Below, piece after piece: positions 1-8,756 of a DNA stretch of 64,000 nucleotides. Source of the stretch: Cellulomonas timonensis (GTDB lineage: Bacteria > Actinomycetota > Actinomycetes > Actinomycetales > Cellulomonadaceae); assembly GCF_900046455.1 (NCBI RefSeq), contig NZ_FCOT01000012.1:480016-544015 (forward strand). Reading direction: 5' to 3'. How positions within the stretch are numbered: the stretch's first letter is position 1; each line of letters starts with the position of its first letter. The notes under the pieces were generated by a model. It searched no databases, had not been told where the DNA came from, and saw nothing but the letters and a program-made list of their open reading frames with translations. The translations under genes were made by a program, and so were the position numbers.

Positions 1-159
1 CATGCGGTTGAGGGTGCGCAGGAACGTCGACTTGCCGCAGCCCGACGGGCCGATGAACGCGGTCACCGAGCGCGGCTCGATGGACATCTCGACGTCTGCG
101 ACAGCCCGGAAGGCCCCGTAGTAGATGTTGAGGTCCTTGACCTCGATGCGCTGTGCCAT
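1..159 (-). CDS. pstB: Phosphate ABC transporter ATP-binding protein PstB (partial, N-terminal 53 residues)
   Basis: Only the start of the gene is inside the window; the rest lies beyond base 1. PstB is the cytoplasmic ATPase that drives the PstA/PstC permease of the high-affinity phosphate importer. The visible residues contain a Walker A motif, GPSGCGKST, at residues 37-45, preceded by the usual N-terminal strand (LNIYYG). The ATG at 157-159 has a good ribosome site (AGGAAG, 165-170) about five bases upstream. It is last in the visible pstS-pstC-pstA-pstB order. The start lies inside the reading frame of pstA, which is odd (see pstA). Confidence 0.93.
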   Translation of the reverse strand, partial: MAQRIEVKDLNIYYGAFRAVADVEMSIEPRSVTAFIGPSGCGKSTFLRTLNRM

Positions 160-1162
160 CGGTGCTTCCTGTCGTGTCCGGGGGGTGGGTCCGGGGGGTG
201 TGGTGCAGCTTCGGCGCGAACATGCGGGTGATGAGCCGGGCCACGAGGTTCAGCAGCATCACGATGAGGATCAGCACGAGCGCCGCGGCCCAGGCCCGCA
301 GGTACGCGACATCGGGGATACAGGCGACGCTCGCGTCGTTGCACGGCGTCAGGCCCTGGCTGTACTGCCGGTAGACGTACACGGGCAGCGTCATCATGCG
401 GCCCTCGAAGAGGTTGTAGTTGATCGAGTCGATGACGCCGACGGTGATGAGCAGCGGCGCCGTCTCGCCGATCACGCGGGCGATGGCGATCATCACGCCG
501 GTGCCGATGCCCGCGACGGCGGTGCGCAGCACGACCTTGACCACCATCAGCCAGCGGGGCACGCCCAGGGCCAGCGCGGCCTCGCGGAGCTCGTCGGGCA
601 CCAGGCGCAGCATCTCCTCGCAGGAGCGCACCACCACCGGGATCATCAGCACCGAGAGGGCCACGGACCCGACGGCGCCCATCTTGACGCCCGGGCCCAG
701 CAGCACGGCGAACAGGGCGTAGGCGAACAGGCCCGCGACGATGGACGGGATGCCCGTCATCACGTCGACGAAGAACGTGACGGCCTTGGCCAGGGCGCCG
801 CGCCCGTACTCGACCAGGTAGACGGCCACCATGATGCCCACGGGAACGGAGATCAGCGCCGCGAAGAGCGTGATCTCCACGGTGCCGACGATCGCGTGGT
901 AAATGCCGCCGGCGTCCATCCCGCCGAACACCCCGCGCATCGAGTGCGACAGGAAGTACGGGCTCAGCCGCTCGACGCCGTTGGCGACGACGGTCCAGAT
1001 GAGCGAGACGAGCGGGGCCATGGCCAGCACGAAGGCGGCGACGACGAGCACGCGCATGATCCGGTCGGTGCGCCGGCGACGGCGGTCGACGGTGCGCAGC
1101 AGGTCGCGGGTCGACAGGCCGCCCGTCTGCGCGGCGGGCGCGGGCGCGGAGGTCGTGGGCAT
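1..1162 (-). CDS. pstA: Phosphate ABC transporter permease PstA, frame open to window edge
   Basis: Inner-membrane permease subunit of the Pst phosphate importer. The ATG at 1160-1162 lies just after the pstC stop (1164-1166). The translation shows the PstA pattern: a basic N-terminus, about six hydrophobic segments, and the permease loop ([11 protein letters not shown]) that contacts PstB. Recognisable PstA sequence ends near residue 320 (about base 205) with a basic tail. No stop codon follows in this frame: it stays open through the pstB start and to base 1, so the overlap is at least 159 bp. A normal PstA is about 290-320 residues. Either the protein has a long C-terminal extension or an indel exists, perhaps in the G-runs near 180-200. 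Neither alternative frame stops before the pstB ATG, so a single indel does not give a tidy end. Confidence 0.85.
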   Translation of the reverse strand, partial: MPTTSAPAPAAQTGGLSTRDLLRTVDRRRRRTDRIMRVLVVAAFVLAMAPLVSLIWTVVANGVERLSPYFLSHSMRGVFGGMDAGGIYHAIVGTVEITLFAALISVPVGIMVAVYLVEYGRGALAKAVTFFVDVMTGIPSIVAGLFAYALFAVLLGPGVKMGAVGSVALSVLMIPVVVRSCEEMLRLVPDELREAALALGVPRWLMVVKVVLRTAVAGIGTGVMIAIARVIGETAPLLITVGVIDSINYNLFEGRMMTLPVYVYRQYSQGLTPCNDASVACIPDVAYLRAWAAALVLILIVMLLNLVARLITRMFAPKLHHTPRTHPPDTTGSTDGTAHRGQGPQHLLRGLPGCRRRRDVHRAALGDRVHRPVGLRQVDVPAHPQPH

Positions 1163-1163
1163 G

Positions 1164-2231
1164 TCAGCGTCCCTTCTGGGCGCCGCGCGCGACGATGGCC
1201 CGGGCGGTCATGTTCACCGCGAGGGTGATCACGAACAGCGCGAGGCCGGTGGCGATGAGCGTCGAGACGCCCAGCGGGTTGGCCTCGGGGAACTGCGCGG
1301 CGATGTTCGCGGCGATGGTCTGCTGCTGGCCGGCGACCAGGAGCTTGAAGGAGTAGAGGGTTCCGGGCGACAGGACCATGAGCACCGCCATCGTCTCGCC
1401 GAGCGCGCGGCCCAGGCCGAGCATCGACGCCGACGCGATGCCCGAGCGGGCGAACGGCAGCACGGCCGTGCGGATCATCTCCCAGCGGGTGGCGCCCAGG
1501 GCGAGCGCGGCCTCCTCGTTGAGGCGGGGGGTCTGCAGGAAGACCTCGCGCACCACGGCGGTGATGATCGGCAGGATCATCACCGCGAGCACCACGGCCA
1601 CGGTGAGGATGACGCGCGGCGGCTGCGACGCCGGGCCGGAGAACAGCGGGATCCAGCCGAGGTTGTCGCTGAGCCACGTCCACGCGGGCGACAGCCACGG
1701 GGCCAGGACGACCACGCCCCAGAGCCCGTAGACCACCGACGGGATGGCCGCGAGCAGGTCAACCGCGTAGCCGAGCGCGTTCGCGAGCCGGCGCGGGGCG
1801 TAGTGCGAGATGAACAGCGCGATGCCCACGGCCACCGGCGCCGCCATGGCCAGGGACAGTGCCGCGACCAGCACCGTGCCGAACGCGAGTGGGCCGATGA
1901 AGCCCATCAGCGACGTGTCGGGCGGGAACCACGCGATCTTCGCGGACAGCTCCGCGGAGTCAGTCTGCATCGCGGGCCAGGCCCGCAGCACGAGGAACAC
2001 CGCGACGGCGGCCAGCACGACCAGTATCAGCACGGCGGAGGCGGTGGCGGTCCACCGGAACACCCGGGAGGCGCCACGGTCCGCGGTGCGGGCGCGCCGA
2101 AGGCCACGAGGACTCAGCAGCCCGGCGCGGGCGCCGGTCATCGCGGCGTGGCTCTCATTCGATGTCCCGTCGGCCGCGTCGGCCGGTGGCTCCGGGGTGG
2201 GGTGCGACGCCTGGTCGCTCTGCCCTGTCAT
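1164..2231 (-). CDS. pstC: Phosphate ABC transporter permease PstC
   Basis: Second permease subunit of the Pst importer, 355 residues. The long Ser/Pro-rich cytoplasmic N-terminus is followed by a membrane segment (VLILVVLAAVAVFLVL) and the periplasm-facing loop with the PPD motif (AWFPPDTSLMGF) typical of PstC. Five further membrane segments follow, with the ATPase-contact loop EEAALALGATRW. The frame stays open upstream to 2336. I chose the ATG at 2229-2231 because it has an AAGG ribosome site seven bases upstream and because earlier starts would run into a strong hairpin (2296-2340). It is followed almost at once by pstA, so the two are probably co-transcribed. Confidence 0.92.
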   Translation of the reverse strand: MTGQSDQASHPTPEPPADAADGTSNESHAAMTGARAGLLSPRGLRRARTADRGASRVFRWTATASAVLILVVLAAVAVFLVLRAWPAMQTDSAELSAKIAWFPPDTSLMGFIGPLAFGTVLVAALSLAMAAPVAVGIALFISHYAPRRLANALGYAVDLLAAIPSVVYGLWGVVVLAPWLSPAWTWLSDNLGWIPLFSGPASQPPRVILTVAVVLAVMILPIITAVVREVFLQTPRLNEEAALALGATRWEMIRTAVLPFARSGIASASMLGLGRALGETMAVLMVLSPGTLYSFKLLVAGQQQTIAANIAAQFPEANPLGVSTLIATGLALFVITLAVNMTARAIVARGAQKGR

Positions 2232-2268
2232 GCGTGGCCTTGTCATGCGTGCCCTCTTGTCATGCGTG
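2226..2268. repeat. Three short direct repeats at the pstC start
   Basis: The 11-mer TGTCATGCGTG occurs three times, at 2226, 2241 and 2258, with spacings of 15 and 17 bp. On the coding (minus) strand each copy contains an ATG. Two are in the pstC frame and the third is not. They may be leftovers of slippage that multiplied the start region. No function can be assigned from sequence. Confidence 0.6.
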
Positions 2269-2295
2269 GCTCCTGCTCGGGCTGCCTGCTGCGGC

Positions 2296-2340
2296 GCCGG
2301 TGGCCGCCCCGCCTCCCCCAGGGGCGGGGCGGCCACCGGC
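2296..2340 (-). terminator. Strong hairpin between pstS and pstC
   Basis: A perfect 18-bp stem (2296-2313 paired with 2323-2340) with a 9-nt loop lies seven bases after the pstS stop and before pstC. It lacks a clear T-tract, so it could be a partial terminator or a 3'-end stabiliser. Either would leave pstS mRNA in excess over pstCAB, which is the usual stoichiometry for a binding protein and its permease. Confidence 0.7.
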
Positions 2341-2346
2341 GGTTCC

Positions 2347-3468
2347 TCAGGAGGCGGCGCTGATCGAGTCGATCGCTGCCTGGACGTCCGTGCGCAGCGC
2401 CTCGGAGATCGGCGCCGAGCCGGCGGCGCTCTCCGACGCCTTCTGGCCCTGCTCGCTCACCACGTACGTGAGGAACGCCTTCACCAGGTCGGCGTCCTCC
2501 TGCGTCTTGTAGGTCGGGCAGGCCACGCCGTAGGACACGAGCACCAGCGGGTAGGCGCCCGCCTCGGTGGTGTTCCGGTCGAGCTTGATGACGATGTCGT
2601 TCGCGTCACGCGAGTCATCACGCGGCGAGGCGTCCAGGGCCTTCGCCGCGGAGGCCTCCGACGGAGCCACCCACGCGTCGCCGACCTTGATGCTCGCGGT
2701 GCCCAGGTCCCCGACCTTCGACAGGTCCGCGTAGCCGATGGTGCCCTGCGCGCTCTGCACCGTCTGGATGAGGCCCGACGTGCCCTGCGCCGACTGGCCG
2801 CCCTCGACGGGCCAGTCACCGCTCGCCTCGTGGGCCCAGGCCCCGCCGGACGCCTTGCTCAGGTAGTCGGTGAAGTTCTTGGTGGTGCCCGACTCGTCCG
2901 AGCGGTGCACCGTGGTGATCGCGAGGGACGGGAGCGTCGCGCCGGGGTTCTCAGCGGCGATCTCGGGGGCGTCCCACTGCGTGATCTTGCCGTCGAAGAT
3001 CGCAGCGGTGGTGGCCGCGGACAGGTTGAGGGAGTCGATGCCATCGAGGTTGAACACGACGGCGATCGGGCTGACGTACACCGGCAGGTCGATCGCCGCG
3101 TCGCCCGAGCAGCGCTCGATCGACTGCTCCAGCTCATCCTCCGAGAGGGCGGAGTCGGTGCCCGCGAACTGCACGCCACCCTCGAGGAACTGGGTGCGGC
3201 CGCCGCCCGAGCCCACCGGGTCGTAGTTGACGGTCACGTCGGGGTTCTCGTTCTGGAAGCCCGCGCGCCACGCCTCCATCGCCGACTCGATCGAGCTGGC
3301 GCCGGCGCCGTTGAGCTCCCCGCTGAGGCCGCTCGCCGCTGCGGCGCCCTCGGTGGAGCCAGCACCCGAGGCGCCGCCGACCGGGTCGTCCGAGCCGCAG
3401 GCCGTGAGGGTCAGTGCGAGCGCGCCAGTCAGCGCCAGGGCTCCGGCGCGGTGGTGGGAGAGCTTCAC
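2347..3468 (-). CDS. pstS: Phosphate-binding lipoprotein PstS
   Basis: Extracellular phosphate receptor of the Pst importer, 373 residues. The N-terminus is a lipoprotein signal (basic start, hydrophobic core, lipobox LTAC at about residues 21-24), so the protein should be anchored to the membrane outer face. PstS signatures follow: the phosphate-loop region GAGASS, then GSGGG and FAGTDSALS, and later the HRSDESGTT segment. It is the first gene of the pst operon, preceded at 3537-3580 by a PHO-box-like repeat array and followed by a strong hairpin. Length and domain order are normal for the family. Confidence 0.95.
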   Translation of the reverse strand: MKLSHHRAGALALTGALALTLTACGSDDPVGGASGAGSTEGAAAASGLSGELNGAGASSIESAMEAWRAGFQNENPDVTVNYDPVGSGGGRTQFLEGGVQFAGTDSALSEDELEQSIERCSGDAAIDLPVYVSPIAVVFNLDGIDSLNLSAATTAAIFDGKITQWDAPEIAAENPGATLPSLAITTVHRSDESGTTKNFTDYLSKASGGAWAHEASGDWPVEGGQSAQGTSGLIQTVQSAQGTIGYADLSKVGDLGTASIKVGDAWVAPSEASAAKALDASPRDDSRDANDIVIKLDRNTTEAGAYPLVLVSYGVACPTYKTQEDADLVKAFLTYVVSEQGQKASESAAGSAPISEALRTDVQAAIDSISAAS

Positions 3469-3536
3469 AGAGGTTCCGTCCCGTCAGTGCAGTGCGCACC
3501 GTCTGTGCGCGACCACAACCGACGGTAGGCACGCCA

Positions 3537-3580
3537 GGTGACTGGACCAGACTCCCTTGGTGACCCCCGGGTGACCGGCG
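3537..3580 (-). promoter_or_regulatory. PHO-box-like array upstream of pstS
   Basis: GGTGAC occurs at 3537, 3559 and 3570, that is at offsets of 22 and 11 bp. Read on the pstS strand this is GTCACC repeated in an 11-bp phase with one weaker unit between, which is the layout of actinobacterial PhoP/RegX3 boxes (consensus GTTCACC repeats). It sits about 70-110 bp before the pstS start. RegX3, encoded by the adjacent gene, is the likely binder. This is inferred from pattern and context. Confidence 0.7.
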
Positions 3581-3609
3581 GACGACGATTCGCCGCCCCC
3601 GCCGGCAGC

Positions 3610-4356
3610 TCAGGAGGGGACGTCGTCCGTGAGCTTGTAGCCCAGCCCGCGCACGGTCAGCAGCAACCGGGGGTGGGCGGGGTCGGCCTCGATCTTGGCG
3701 CGCACCCGCTTGACGTGCACATCCAGCGTCTTCGTGTCGCCCACGTAGTCCGAGCCCCACACCCGGTCGATGAGCTGGCCGCGGGTCAGCACACGGCCCG
3801 CATGCCGCAGCAGCAGCTCGAGCAGCTCGAACTCCTTGAGCGGGAACGCCACGACCTGTCCGTTGACCTGCACCACGTGACGCTCGACGTCCATCTTCAC
3901 GGGGCCGAGCTCCAGGGTGTCGTCCTCGGGGTCCGCCGCCGTGCCCGACGGCGGATCCGCCGGCTGGGCGCCCGCGCCGCTGCCCGGCGCGATGGACTCG
4001 CGCCGTCGGAGCACCGCGCGCACCCGGGCGAGCAGCTCACGGAACGAGTAGGGCTTGGTGACGTAGTCGTCGGCTCCCAGCTCGAGGCCGACCACCTTGT
4101 CGATCTCGGCGTCCTTGGCGGTCAGCATGATGATCGGCACGTCACCGCGGGCGCGGAGCTTGCGGCACACCTCCGTGCCGGACAACCCCGGGAGCATGAG
4201 GTCGAGCAGCACCAGGTCGGCGCCCACCCGGTCGTACTCCTCGAGCGCCTGCGTGCCGGTGGCGGCGGTGACGACCTCGAAGCCCTCCCGGGTGAGCTGG
4301 TAGGTCAGCGGGTCGCGATAGGACTCCTCGTCCTCGACCAGCAGGATGCGCGTCAC
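3610..4356 (-). CDS. regX3: Phosphate-responsive response regulator RegX3 (OmpR/PhoB family)
   Basis: Two-component DNA-binding regulator of phosphate starvation genes, 248 residues. The receiver domain (about 1-120) has the acidic pair near residues 8-9, the phospho-acceptor Asp in LVLLDLMLPG and the conserved Lys in DDYVTKPYS. After a Pro/Gly-rich linker (about 125-150) comes a winged-helix domain with the recognition region TKTLDVHVKRVRAKIE. The start overlaps the senX3 stop by four bases (ATGA), so the pair is translationally coupled. pstS lies just downstream with its own PHO box. Confidence 0.93.
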   Translation of the reverse strand: MTRILLVEDEESYRDPLTYQLTREGFEVVTAATGTQALEEYDRVGADLVLLDLMLPGLSGTEVCRKLRARGDVPIIMLTAKDAEIDKVVGLELGADDYVTKPYSFRELLARVRAVLRRRESIAPGSGAGAQPADPPSGTAADPEDDTLELGPVKMDVERHVVQVNGQVVAFPLKEFELLELLLRHAGRVLTRGQLIDRVWGSDYVGDTKTLDVHVKRVRAKIEADPAHPRLLLTVRGLGYKLTDDVPS

Positions 4357-5570
4357 GGGGTGTCTCCGGGGTTCTCGATCGGGCGCGCGCCGTCGGCGCG
4401 CCGCGTGGGGGTGAGGGTGCTGGTGGAACGTGGGATGTGGGCGGACTCCGCCTCGGGAAGCCGGATCGTGAACGTCGAGCCCTGCCCTGGCTGCGACCAG
4501 ACCGTGACGTCGCCGCCGTGGTCCGCGGCGACGTGCTTGACGATGCTGAGCCCCAGCCCGGTGCCGCCCGTGTCGCGGGACCGCGCCGGGTCCACCCGGT
4601 AGAACCGCTCGAAGAGCCGTTCCTGGTCCTCCGGCGCGATGCCGATGCCCTGGTCCACCACGGCGATCTCCACGAGGCCGTCCACGAGCCGCACACCGAC
4701 GCCGATGCGGGTCTGCGCCGGCGAGTAGGCCACTGCGTTGTCCAGGAGGTTCCGCACCGCGGTGACCAGCAGAGCATGGTCGCCGAAGACGCGCAGGCCG
4801 GTGGGGCCACCCACCTCGAACACGATGCCCTTGGCGTTGGCCCCGGTCCGGGCACGGTCCACCGACTCCTCGATGACCCCGTCCACCTCCACCGGGACAA
4901 GCTCCTGGATGGCGCTGGCGACCTGCAGGCGGGACAGCTCGATGATCTCCTGCACGAGAGTCGACAGGCGCGCGGCCTCGCCCTGCATGCGCCCGGCGAA
5001 CCGGCGCACCGCCTCGGGGTCGTCCGCGGCGGCCTCGACGGTCTCCGCGAGCAGGGCCAGCGCGCCGACGGGCGTCTTGAGCTCATGGGACACGTTCACC
5101 GCGAAGTCGCGGCGGATCTCCTCGACCCGGCGGGCCTGCGTGCGGTCCTCAGCGAGCACCAGCAGGTGCCGCGGCCCGACCTGCGCGACGCGCACCTGCA
5201 CGGTCACGGTGCCGGCGCCCACCGGCCCGCGCGGCAGCTCGAGCTCCTCGTCGCGGATCACCCCGTCGCGGCGCACCTCCGCCACCATCTCGCGGATCGC
5301 GGCGTGCGCGACCTTGCGGTCACGGACGATCCCGAGGGTGTACGCGGGTGGGCTCGCCCGGAGCACCCGGTCGTCGTCAGCGAGCACGACGGCCGCCGAT
5401 CGCAGCACGGCGAGCACGCGCACCAGCCCGTCGTCGAGCTCCGGCTCCGGCTGCGGAGCCATCTCCCGCTGCGAGCGCTCGCTCCAGCGGAAGCCGAGCG
5501 CGGCGATCAGGCCCGTCAGCAGGCCGATCAGCCCGGCCAGGACCACCACACCACCTTCGAGGCCATTCAC
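4353..5570 (-). CDS. senX3: Phosphate sensor histidine kinase SenX3
   Basis: Membrane sensor kinase partner of RegX3. A single membrane segment near the N-terminus is followed by a PAS-like region, then the dimerisation box with the phospho-accepting His (NVSHELKTPVGAL) and the ATPase domain (N box NLLDNAVAYS, G boxes DQGIGIAPEDQ and GTGLGLSIVKH). The frame is open back to a GTG at 5648, but that codon lies inside a PHO-box repeat. The GTG at 5568-5570 gives the short N-terminus before the membrane segment that is normal for SenX3, so I prefer it, although its ribosome site is poor. PhoU on the opposite strand may modulate its activity. Confidence 0.88.
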   Translation of the reverse strand: MNGLEGGVVVLAGLIGLLTGLIAALGFRWSERSQREMAPQPEPELDDGLVRVLAVLRSAAVVLADDDRVLRASPPAYTLGIVRDRKVAHAAIREMVAEVRRDGVIRDEELELPRGPVGAGTVTVQVRVAQVGPRHLLVLAEDRTQARRVEEIRRDFAVNVSHELKTPVGALALLAETVEAAADDPEAVRRFAGRMQGEAARLSTLVQEIIELSRLQVASAIQELVPVEVDGVIEESVDRARTGANAKGIVFEVGGPTGLRVFGDHALLVTAVRNLLDNAVAYSPAQTRIGVGVRLVDGLVEIAVVDQGIGIAPEDQERLFERFYRVDPARSRDTGGTGLGLSIVKHVAADHGGDVTVWSQPGQGSTFTIRLPEAESAHIPRSTSTLTPTRRADGARPIENPGDTP

Positions 5571-5642
5571 GCTCTTCAGCGTACGTGGGGCGCCTGTGCA
5601 GGTCAGCGACCTGGCGGGCAGGACGCCCGTTCCTCGCCTGAT

Positions 5643-5675
5643 GTTCACCTCGACGCGGGCGCCCGTTCACCTGCG
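5643..5675. promoter_or_regulatory. PHO-box-like array between senX3 and phoU
   Basis: Two exact GTTCACC heptamers at 5643 and 5665 are 22 bp apart (two 11-bp turns), each followed by T and a purine/pyrimidine mix, matching the actinobacterial PHO/RegX3 box. It lies in the gap between the divergent senX3 and phoU genes and could control either or both. The position argues against senX3 starting at 5648. Confidence 0.7.
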
Positions 5676-5730
5676 GCTGCGATCCTGGGGACCGCGGGAC
5701 ACTCCTGACCGCCCAGAGAGAGGCAACTCC

Positions 5731-6384
5731 GTGCGCCACATCTTCGACGCCGAGCTCGCACAGCTCGGTCAGGACCTGGCGGCGATGAGCCGCCGGGTCG
5801 AGCACGCCGTGACGAGTGCCGGGACGGCGCTGCTGACCGCCGACCTCCAACTCGCCGAGTCCGTCATCGCCGACGACCTCGCCATCGACGCGATCGAGCG
5901 GGACCTCGACGAGCGGTGCGTGCTCCTGCTCGCCCAGCAGGCCCCCGTGGCCACAGACTTGCGGGTCGTCGTGTCGTCGCTGCGGATGAGCGCGACCCTG
6001 GAGCGCATGGGCGACCTGGCCCGGCACGTGGCGGAGGTCGCGCGCGGCCGGTACCCCCGGGTGGCGATCCCGCAGAGCCTGTCGGGCACGTTCGCCGAGA
6101 TGCACGACGCCGCGGCGCGCGTGGGCCGGCGCACCACCACGCTGCTCACCACGCACGACCTGGCCGTGGCCGAGAAGATCGAGCGCGACGACGACCTGCT
6201 CGACGCGCTGCACCGCGACACGTTCCAGGCGACGCTGGGCCCCGCATGGGACGGCACCGCGCAGGAGACCGTCGATGTGACGCTGGTGGGCCGCTACTAC
6301 GAGCGGTTCGGCGACCACGCGGTCTCGATCGCGCGTCGCGTCACCTACCTGGTCACGGGCGACTCCGAGGCCGCGGTGCGCTGA
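5731..6384 (+). CDS. phoU: Phosphate signalling regulator PhoU
   Basis: PhoU-type negative modulator of the phosphate sensor kinase, 217 residues. It has the two tandem three-helix PhoU repeats, including the motif ERMGDLARHVAEVAR in the first and ERFGDHAVSIARRV in the second, which hold the metal-binding acidic residues. The GTG at 5731 has a GAGAGAGG ribosome site about eight bases upstream. The longer frame upstream is antisense to senX3 and not credible. It is divergent from senX3-regX3, and a strong bidirectional hairpin follows (6415-6455). PhoY-like partners next to senX3-regX3 are common in actinobacteria. Confidence 0.93.
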   Translation: MRHIFDAELAQLGQDLAAMSRRVEHAVTSAGTALLTADLQLAESVIADDLAIDAIERDLDERCVLLLAQQAPVATDLRVVVSSLRMSATLERMGDLARHVAEVARGRYPRVAIPQSLSGTFAEMHDAAARVGRRTTTLLTTHDLAVAEKIERDDDLLDALHRDTFQATLGPAWDGTAQETVDVTLVGRYYERFGDHAVSIARRVTYLVTGDSEAAVR

Positions 6385-6414
6385 CGCCGCCGGCCACCAC
6401 CGCCCGCCACGACA

Positions 6415-6455
6415 CCGAAGGGCGCCGCACCCCCACGGGGTGCGGCGCCCTTCGG
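6415..6455. terminator. Bidirectional terminator between phoU and gpmA
   Basis: A 19-bp perfect stem (6415-6433 with 6437-6455) with a 3-nt loop lies between the convergent ends of phoU and gpmA. It should serve both genes. No strong T-tract is present on either side, as is common in GC-rich genomes. Confidence 0.8.
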
Positions 6456-6477
6456 CGTATGCGGTGTGTGGCAGGGG

Positions 6478-7218
6478 TCAGCGACCCTGGTTGGCCACGG
6501 CCTTGATCGCGTCGGCGGCGGCGGCCGGGTCGAGGTACGTGCCGCCCGGGTTCGTCGGCTTCAGCGTCTCCTCGTCCAGCTCGTAGACGAGCGGGATGCC
6601 GGTGGGGATGTTGATCCCGGCGATCGTCTCGTCGTCGACCCCGTCGAGGAACTTCACGATCGCGCGGATCGAGTTGCCGTGCGCCGCCACGAGGACGGTC
6701 TTGCCGGACTTCAGGTCGGGCACCAGGTCCGACTCCCAGTAGGGCACGACGCGGTCGAGGACCTGCTTGAGGGCCTCGGCGGACGGGATCGGCTCACCGG
6801 CGTAGCGCGGGTCGCCGTCCTGCGAGAAGGCAGAGCCGGGCTCGATGGGGGGCGGCGGGACGTCGTACGAGCGGCGCCAGAGCATGAACTGCTCCTCGCC
6901 GTACGTCTCGAGCGTCTGCTTCTTGTCCTTGCCCTGCAGGGCGCCGTAGTGGCGCTCGTTCAGGTGCCAGCTGCGGCGGACCGGGATCCAGTGGCGATCG
7001 GCGGCGTCCAGCGCGAGGTTCGCCGTGGTGATGGCGCGGCGCAGCAGCGAGGTGTGCACGACGTCGGGCAGGACGCCCTCGTCGACGAGCAGCTTGCCGC
7101 CGCGCTTGGCCTCCTCGACACCCTTCTCAGACAGGGGGACGTCCACCCAGCCGGTGAACAGGTTCTTGGCGTTCCACTCGCTCTCGCCGTGGCGGAGCAG
7201 CACGAGGGTGTAAGTCAT
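6478..7218 (-). CDS. gpmA: 2,3-bisphosphoglycerate-dependent phosphoglycerate mutase
   Basis: Glycolytic and gluconeogenic enzyme interconverting 3- and 2-phosphoglycerate. The 246-residue product begins with the catalytic RHGES motif (about residues 9-13, phospho-His) and has the second active-site His in [11 protein letters not shown]. The insertion that separates the dPGM class from small histidine phosphatases ([12 protein letters not shown] to PPPPIEPGS) is present. The frame extends to 7236, but the ATG at 7216-7218 has an AGGATGGA ribosome site and gives the usual start. It sits between phoU and mshA, a conserved actinobacterial neighbourhood. Confidence 0.95.
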   Translation of the reverse strand: MTYTLVLLRHGESEWNAKNLFTGWVDVPLSEKGVEEAKRGGKLLVDEGVLPDVVHTSLLRRAITTANLALDAADRHWIPVRRSWHLNERHYGALQGKDKKQTLETYGEEQFMLWRRSYDVPPPPIEPGSAFSQDGDPRYAGEPIPSAEALKQVLDRVVPYWESDLVPDLKSGKTVLVAAHGNSIRAIVKFLDGVDDETIAGINIPTGIPLVYELDEETLKPTNPGGTYLDPAAAADAIKAVANQGR

Positions 7219-7295
7219 GGTTCCATCCTGCCGCACCAGCGCCGTGGCGCACGGGGGACGTTCGACCCGTGGGCGCCCAGGTCAGCGCTCGGTGG

Positions 7296-8624
7296 TCACC
7301 GGCGCCGGCGGTCGCCCTCCATGGCGTAGACCTTGAGCACCTGTGCCGCGGTGGCGTCCCACCCGTACCGCTCGGCGACCCGGCGGGCCCCCTGCGCCCA
7401 CGTGGTGCGGAGCTCGGGGGCGGCCAGCATGGACGTGAGCGCCTGCGCCCAGGCGGTGGGCTCATGCTCGGCGACAAGCCGGCCGGACACGCCCTCGACG
7501 ACCACGGAGCGCAGCCCGCCCACCGCCGCCGCCAGCACCGGGGTGCCGCACGCCTGCGCCTCGACGGCGACCAGCCCGAAGGACTCCGAGCGGGACGGCA
7601 TCGCCACCAGGTCGGCCGCGCGGTACCAGCGCGCGAGCTCCGCGCGGGGCACCGGATCCCGGAACAGCACATCCGCCTCGACGCCGCTCGACGCCGCGAG
7701 CGCCTGCAGCTCGCGCACCGCCGTCGGGCGCCCGCTGGGGCCGCCGAGCACCACGAGCAGCGGGACCCGGCCGCCGCTGGCGGCGATCTCGGCGAGGGCG
7801 CGGACCAGCAGGTCCGGGCCCTTGAGCGGCTGGACGCGCCCCGCGAACAGCACGATGTCCCGATCGGCGGGCAGGCCGAGCGCACGGCGCTCCTCCTCCC
7901 GGGAGGGGCCCGGGGTGAACAGGTCGAGGTCGACGCCGGGCGCCACGACGTGCACGCGGGCCGGGTCGGCGTCGTAGAGCTGCACCAGCTCGTCGGCCTC
8001 CTGCGAGGTGCTGGCCACGAGCGCGTCGGCGGCCGCGACAACCTGCTCCTCGCCGATGACGCGGCCCAACGGCTCCGGGCTGTCACCCGGCGCCAGGGAC
8101 GCGTTCTTCACCTTGGCCATGGTGTGCATCGTGTGCACCAGCGGCACCTCCCAGCGGTCCGCGGCGAGCCAGCCGACCTGCCCCGAGAGCCAGTAGTGCG
8201 TGTGCACGACGTCGTACCAGCCGGGCCGCCGGGCCGCCTCGGAGCGCAGCACCCCGGCGGTCATCGCGCAGAGCTGGCCCGGGAGGTCGTTCTTGTCGAG
8301 GCCCTCGAACGGTCCGGCAGGGACGTGGTGCACCAGCACCGGGGGGACCACACCGGGCGGCACCGTGGCCGCCAACAGCACCTCGCAGGCGGCGTCGCCC
8401 GTCAGCGGGCTGCCGTCCGCGGACGTCCCGTCGAGCATCACCGTCTCCGGCAGGGCCGAGGATGTGGCGCGGGTGAAGATCTCCACCCTGGCGCCCCGTC
8501 GGGCGAGCGCCTGGGCCAGCTCCGCCACGTACACGTTCATCCCGCCCGCGTCGCCTGTGCCCGGCTGGTCGAGCGGCGACGTGTGCACCGAGAGCATGGC
8601 AACCCGGGGTTGCTCGTGGGTCAC
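7296..8624 (-). CDS. mshA: D-inositol-3-phosphate glycosyltransferase (mycothiol synthesis)
   Basis: First committed enzyme of mycothiol synthesis: it joins N-acetylglucosamine from UDP-GlcNAc to inositol 3-phosphate. The 442-residue protein is a two-Rossmann GT-B glycosyltransferase. It has the MshA acceptor-side segment [12 protein letters not shown] near residues 21-32, the phosphate-binding [16 protein letters not shown] in the middle, and the E-x7-E motif in [16 protein letters not shown] toward the C-terminus. It starts with GTG. Mycothiol is the main thiol of actinobacteria. In mycobacteria a YbjN-type gene separates mshA from gpm; none is seen here. Confidence 0.93.
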   Translation of the reverse strand: MTHEQPRVAMLSVHTSPLDQPGTGDAGGMNVYVAELAQALARRGARVEIFTRATSSALPETVMLDGTSADGSPLTGDAACEVLLAATVPPGVVPPVLVHHVPAGPFEGLDKNDLPGQLCAMTAGVLRSEAARRPGWYDVVHTHYWLSGQVGWLAADRWEVPLVHTMHTMAKVKNASLAPGDSPEPLGRVIGEEQVVAAADALVASTSQEADELVQLYDADPARVHVVAPGVDLDLFTPGPSREEERRALGLPADRDIVLFAGRVQPLKGPDLLVRALAEIAASGGRVPLLVVLGGPSGRPTAVRELQALAASSGVEADVLFRDPVPRAELARWYRAADLVAMPSRSESFGLVAVEAQACGTPVLAAAVGGLRSVVVEGVSGRLVAEHEPTAWAQALTSMLAAPELRTTWAQGARRVAERYGWDATAAQVLKVYAMEGDRRRR

Positions 8625-8756
8625 AGCGCTCCTGTCGAGGATCTGGCATCGCGGCGTCTAGCGGATGGCCGGCGCGATGGCGGCAACCTCCATTGTGGGC
8701 CAGATCCGCGCCTCGGCCGACCCGTCGTCCGCCGCGGGCCGGCCGTGCCGGGCCGC

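Noticed and set aside
2226..2268. Enterobacterial-type PHO box (CTGTCAT repeats)
   Set aside because: The spacing of 15 and 17 bp is wrong and the organism is an actinobacterium; the GTTCACC-type boxes at 3537 and 5643 fit far better.
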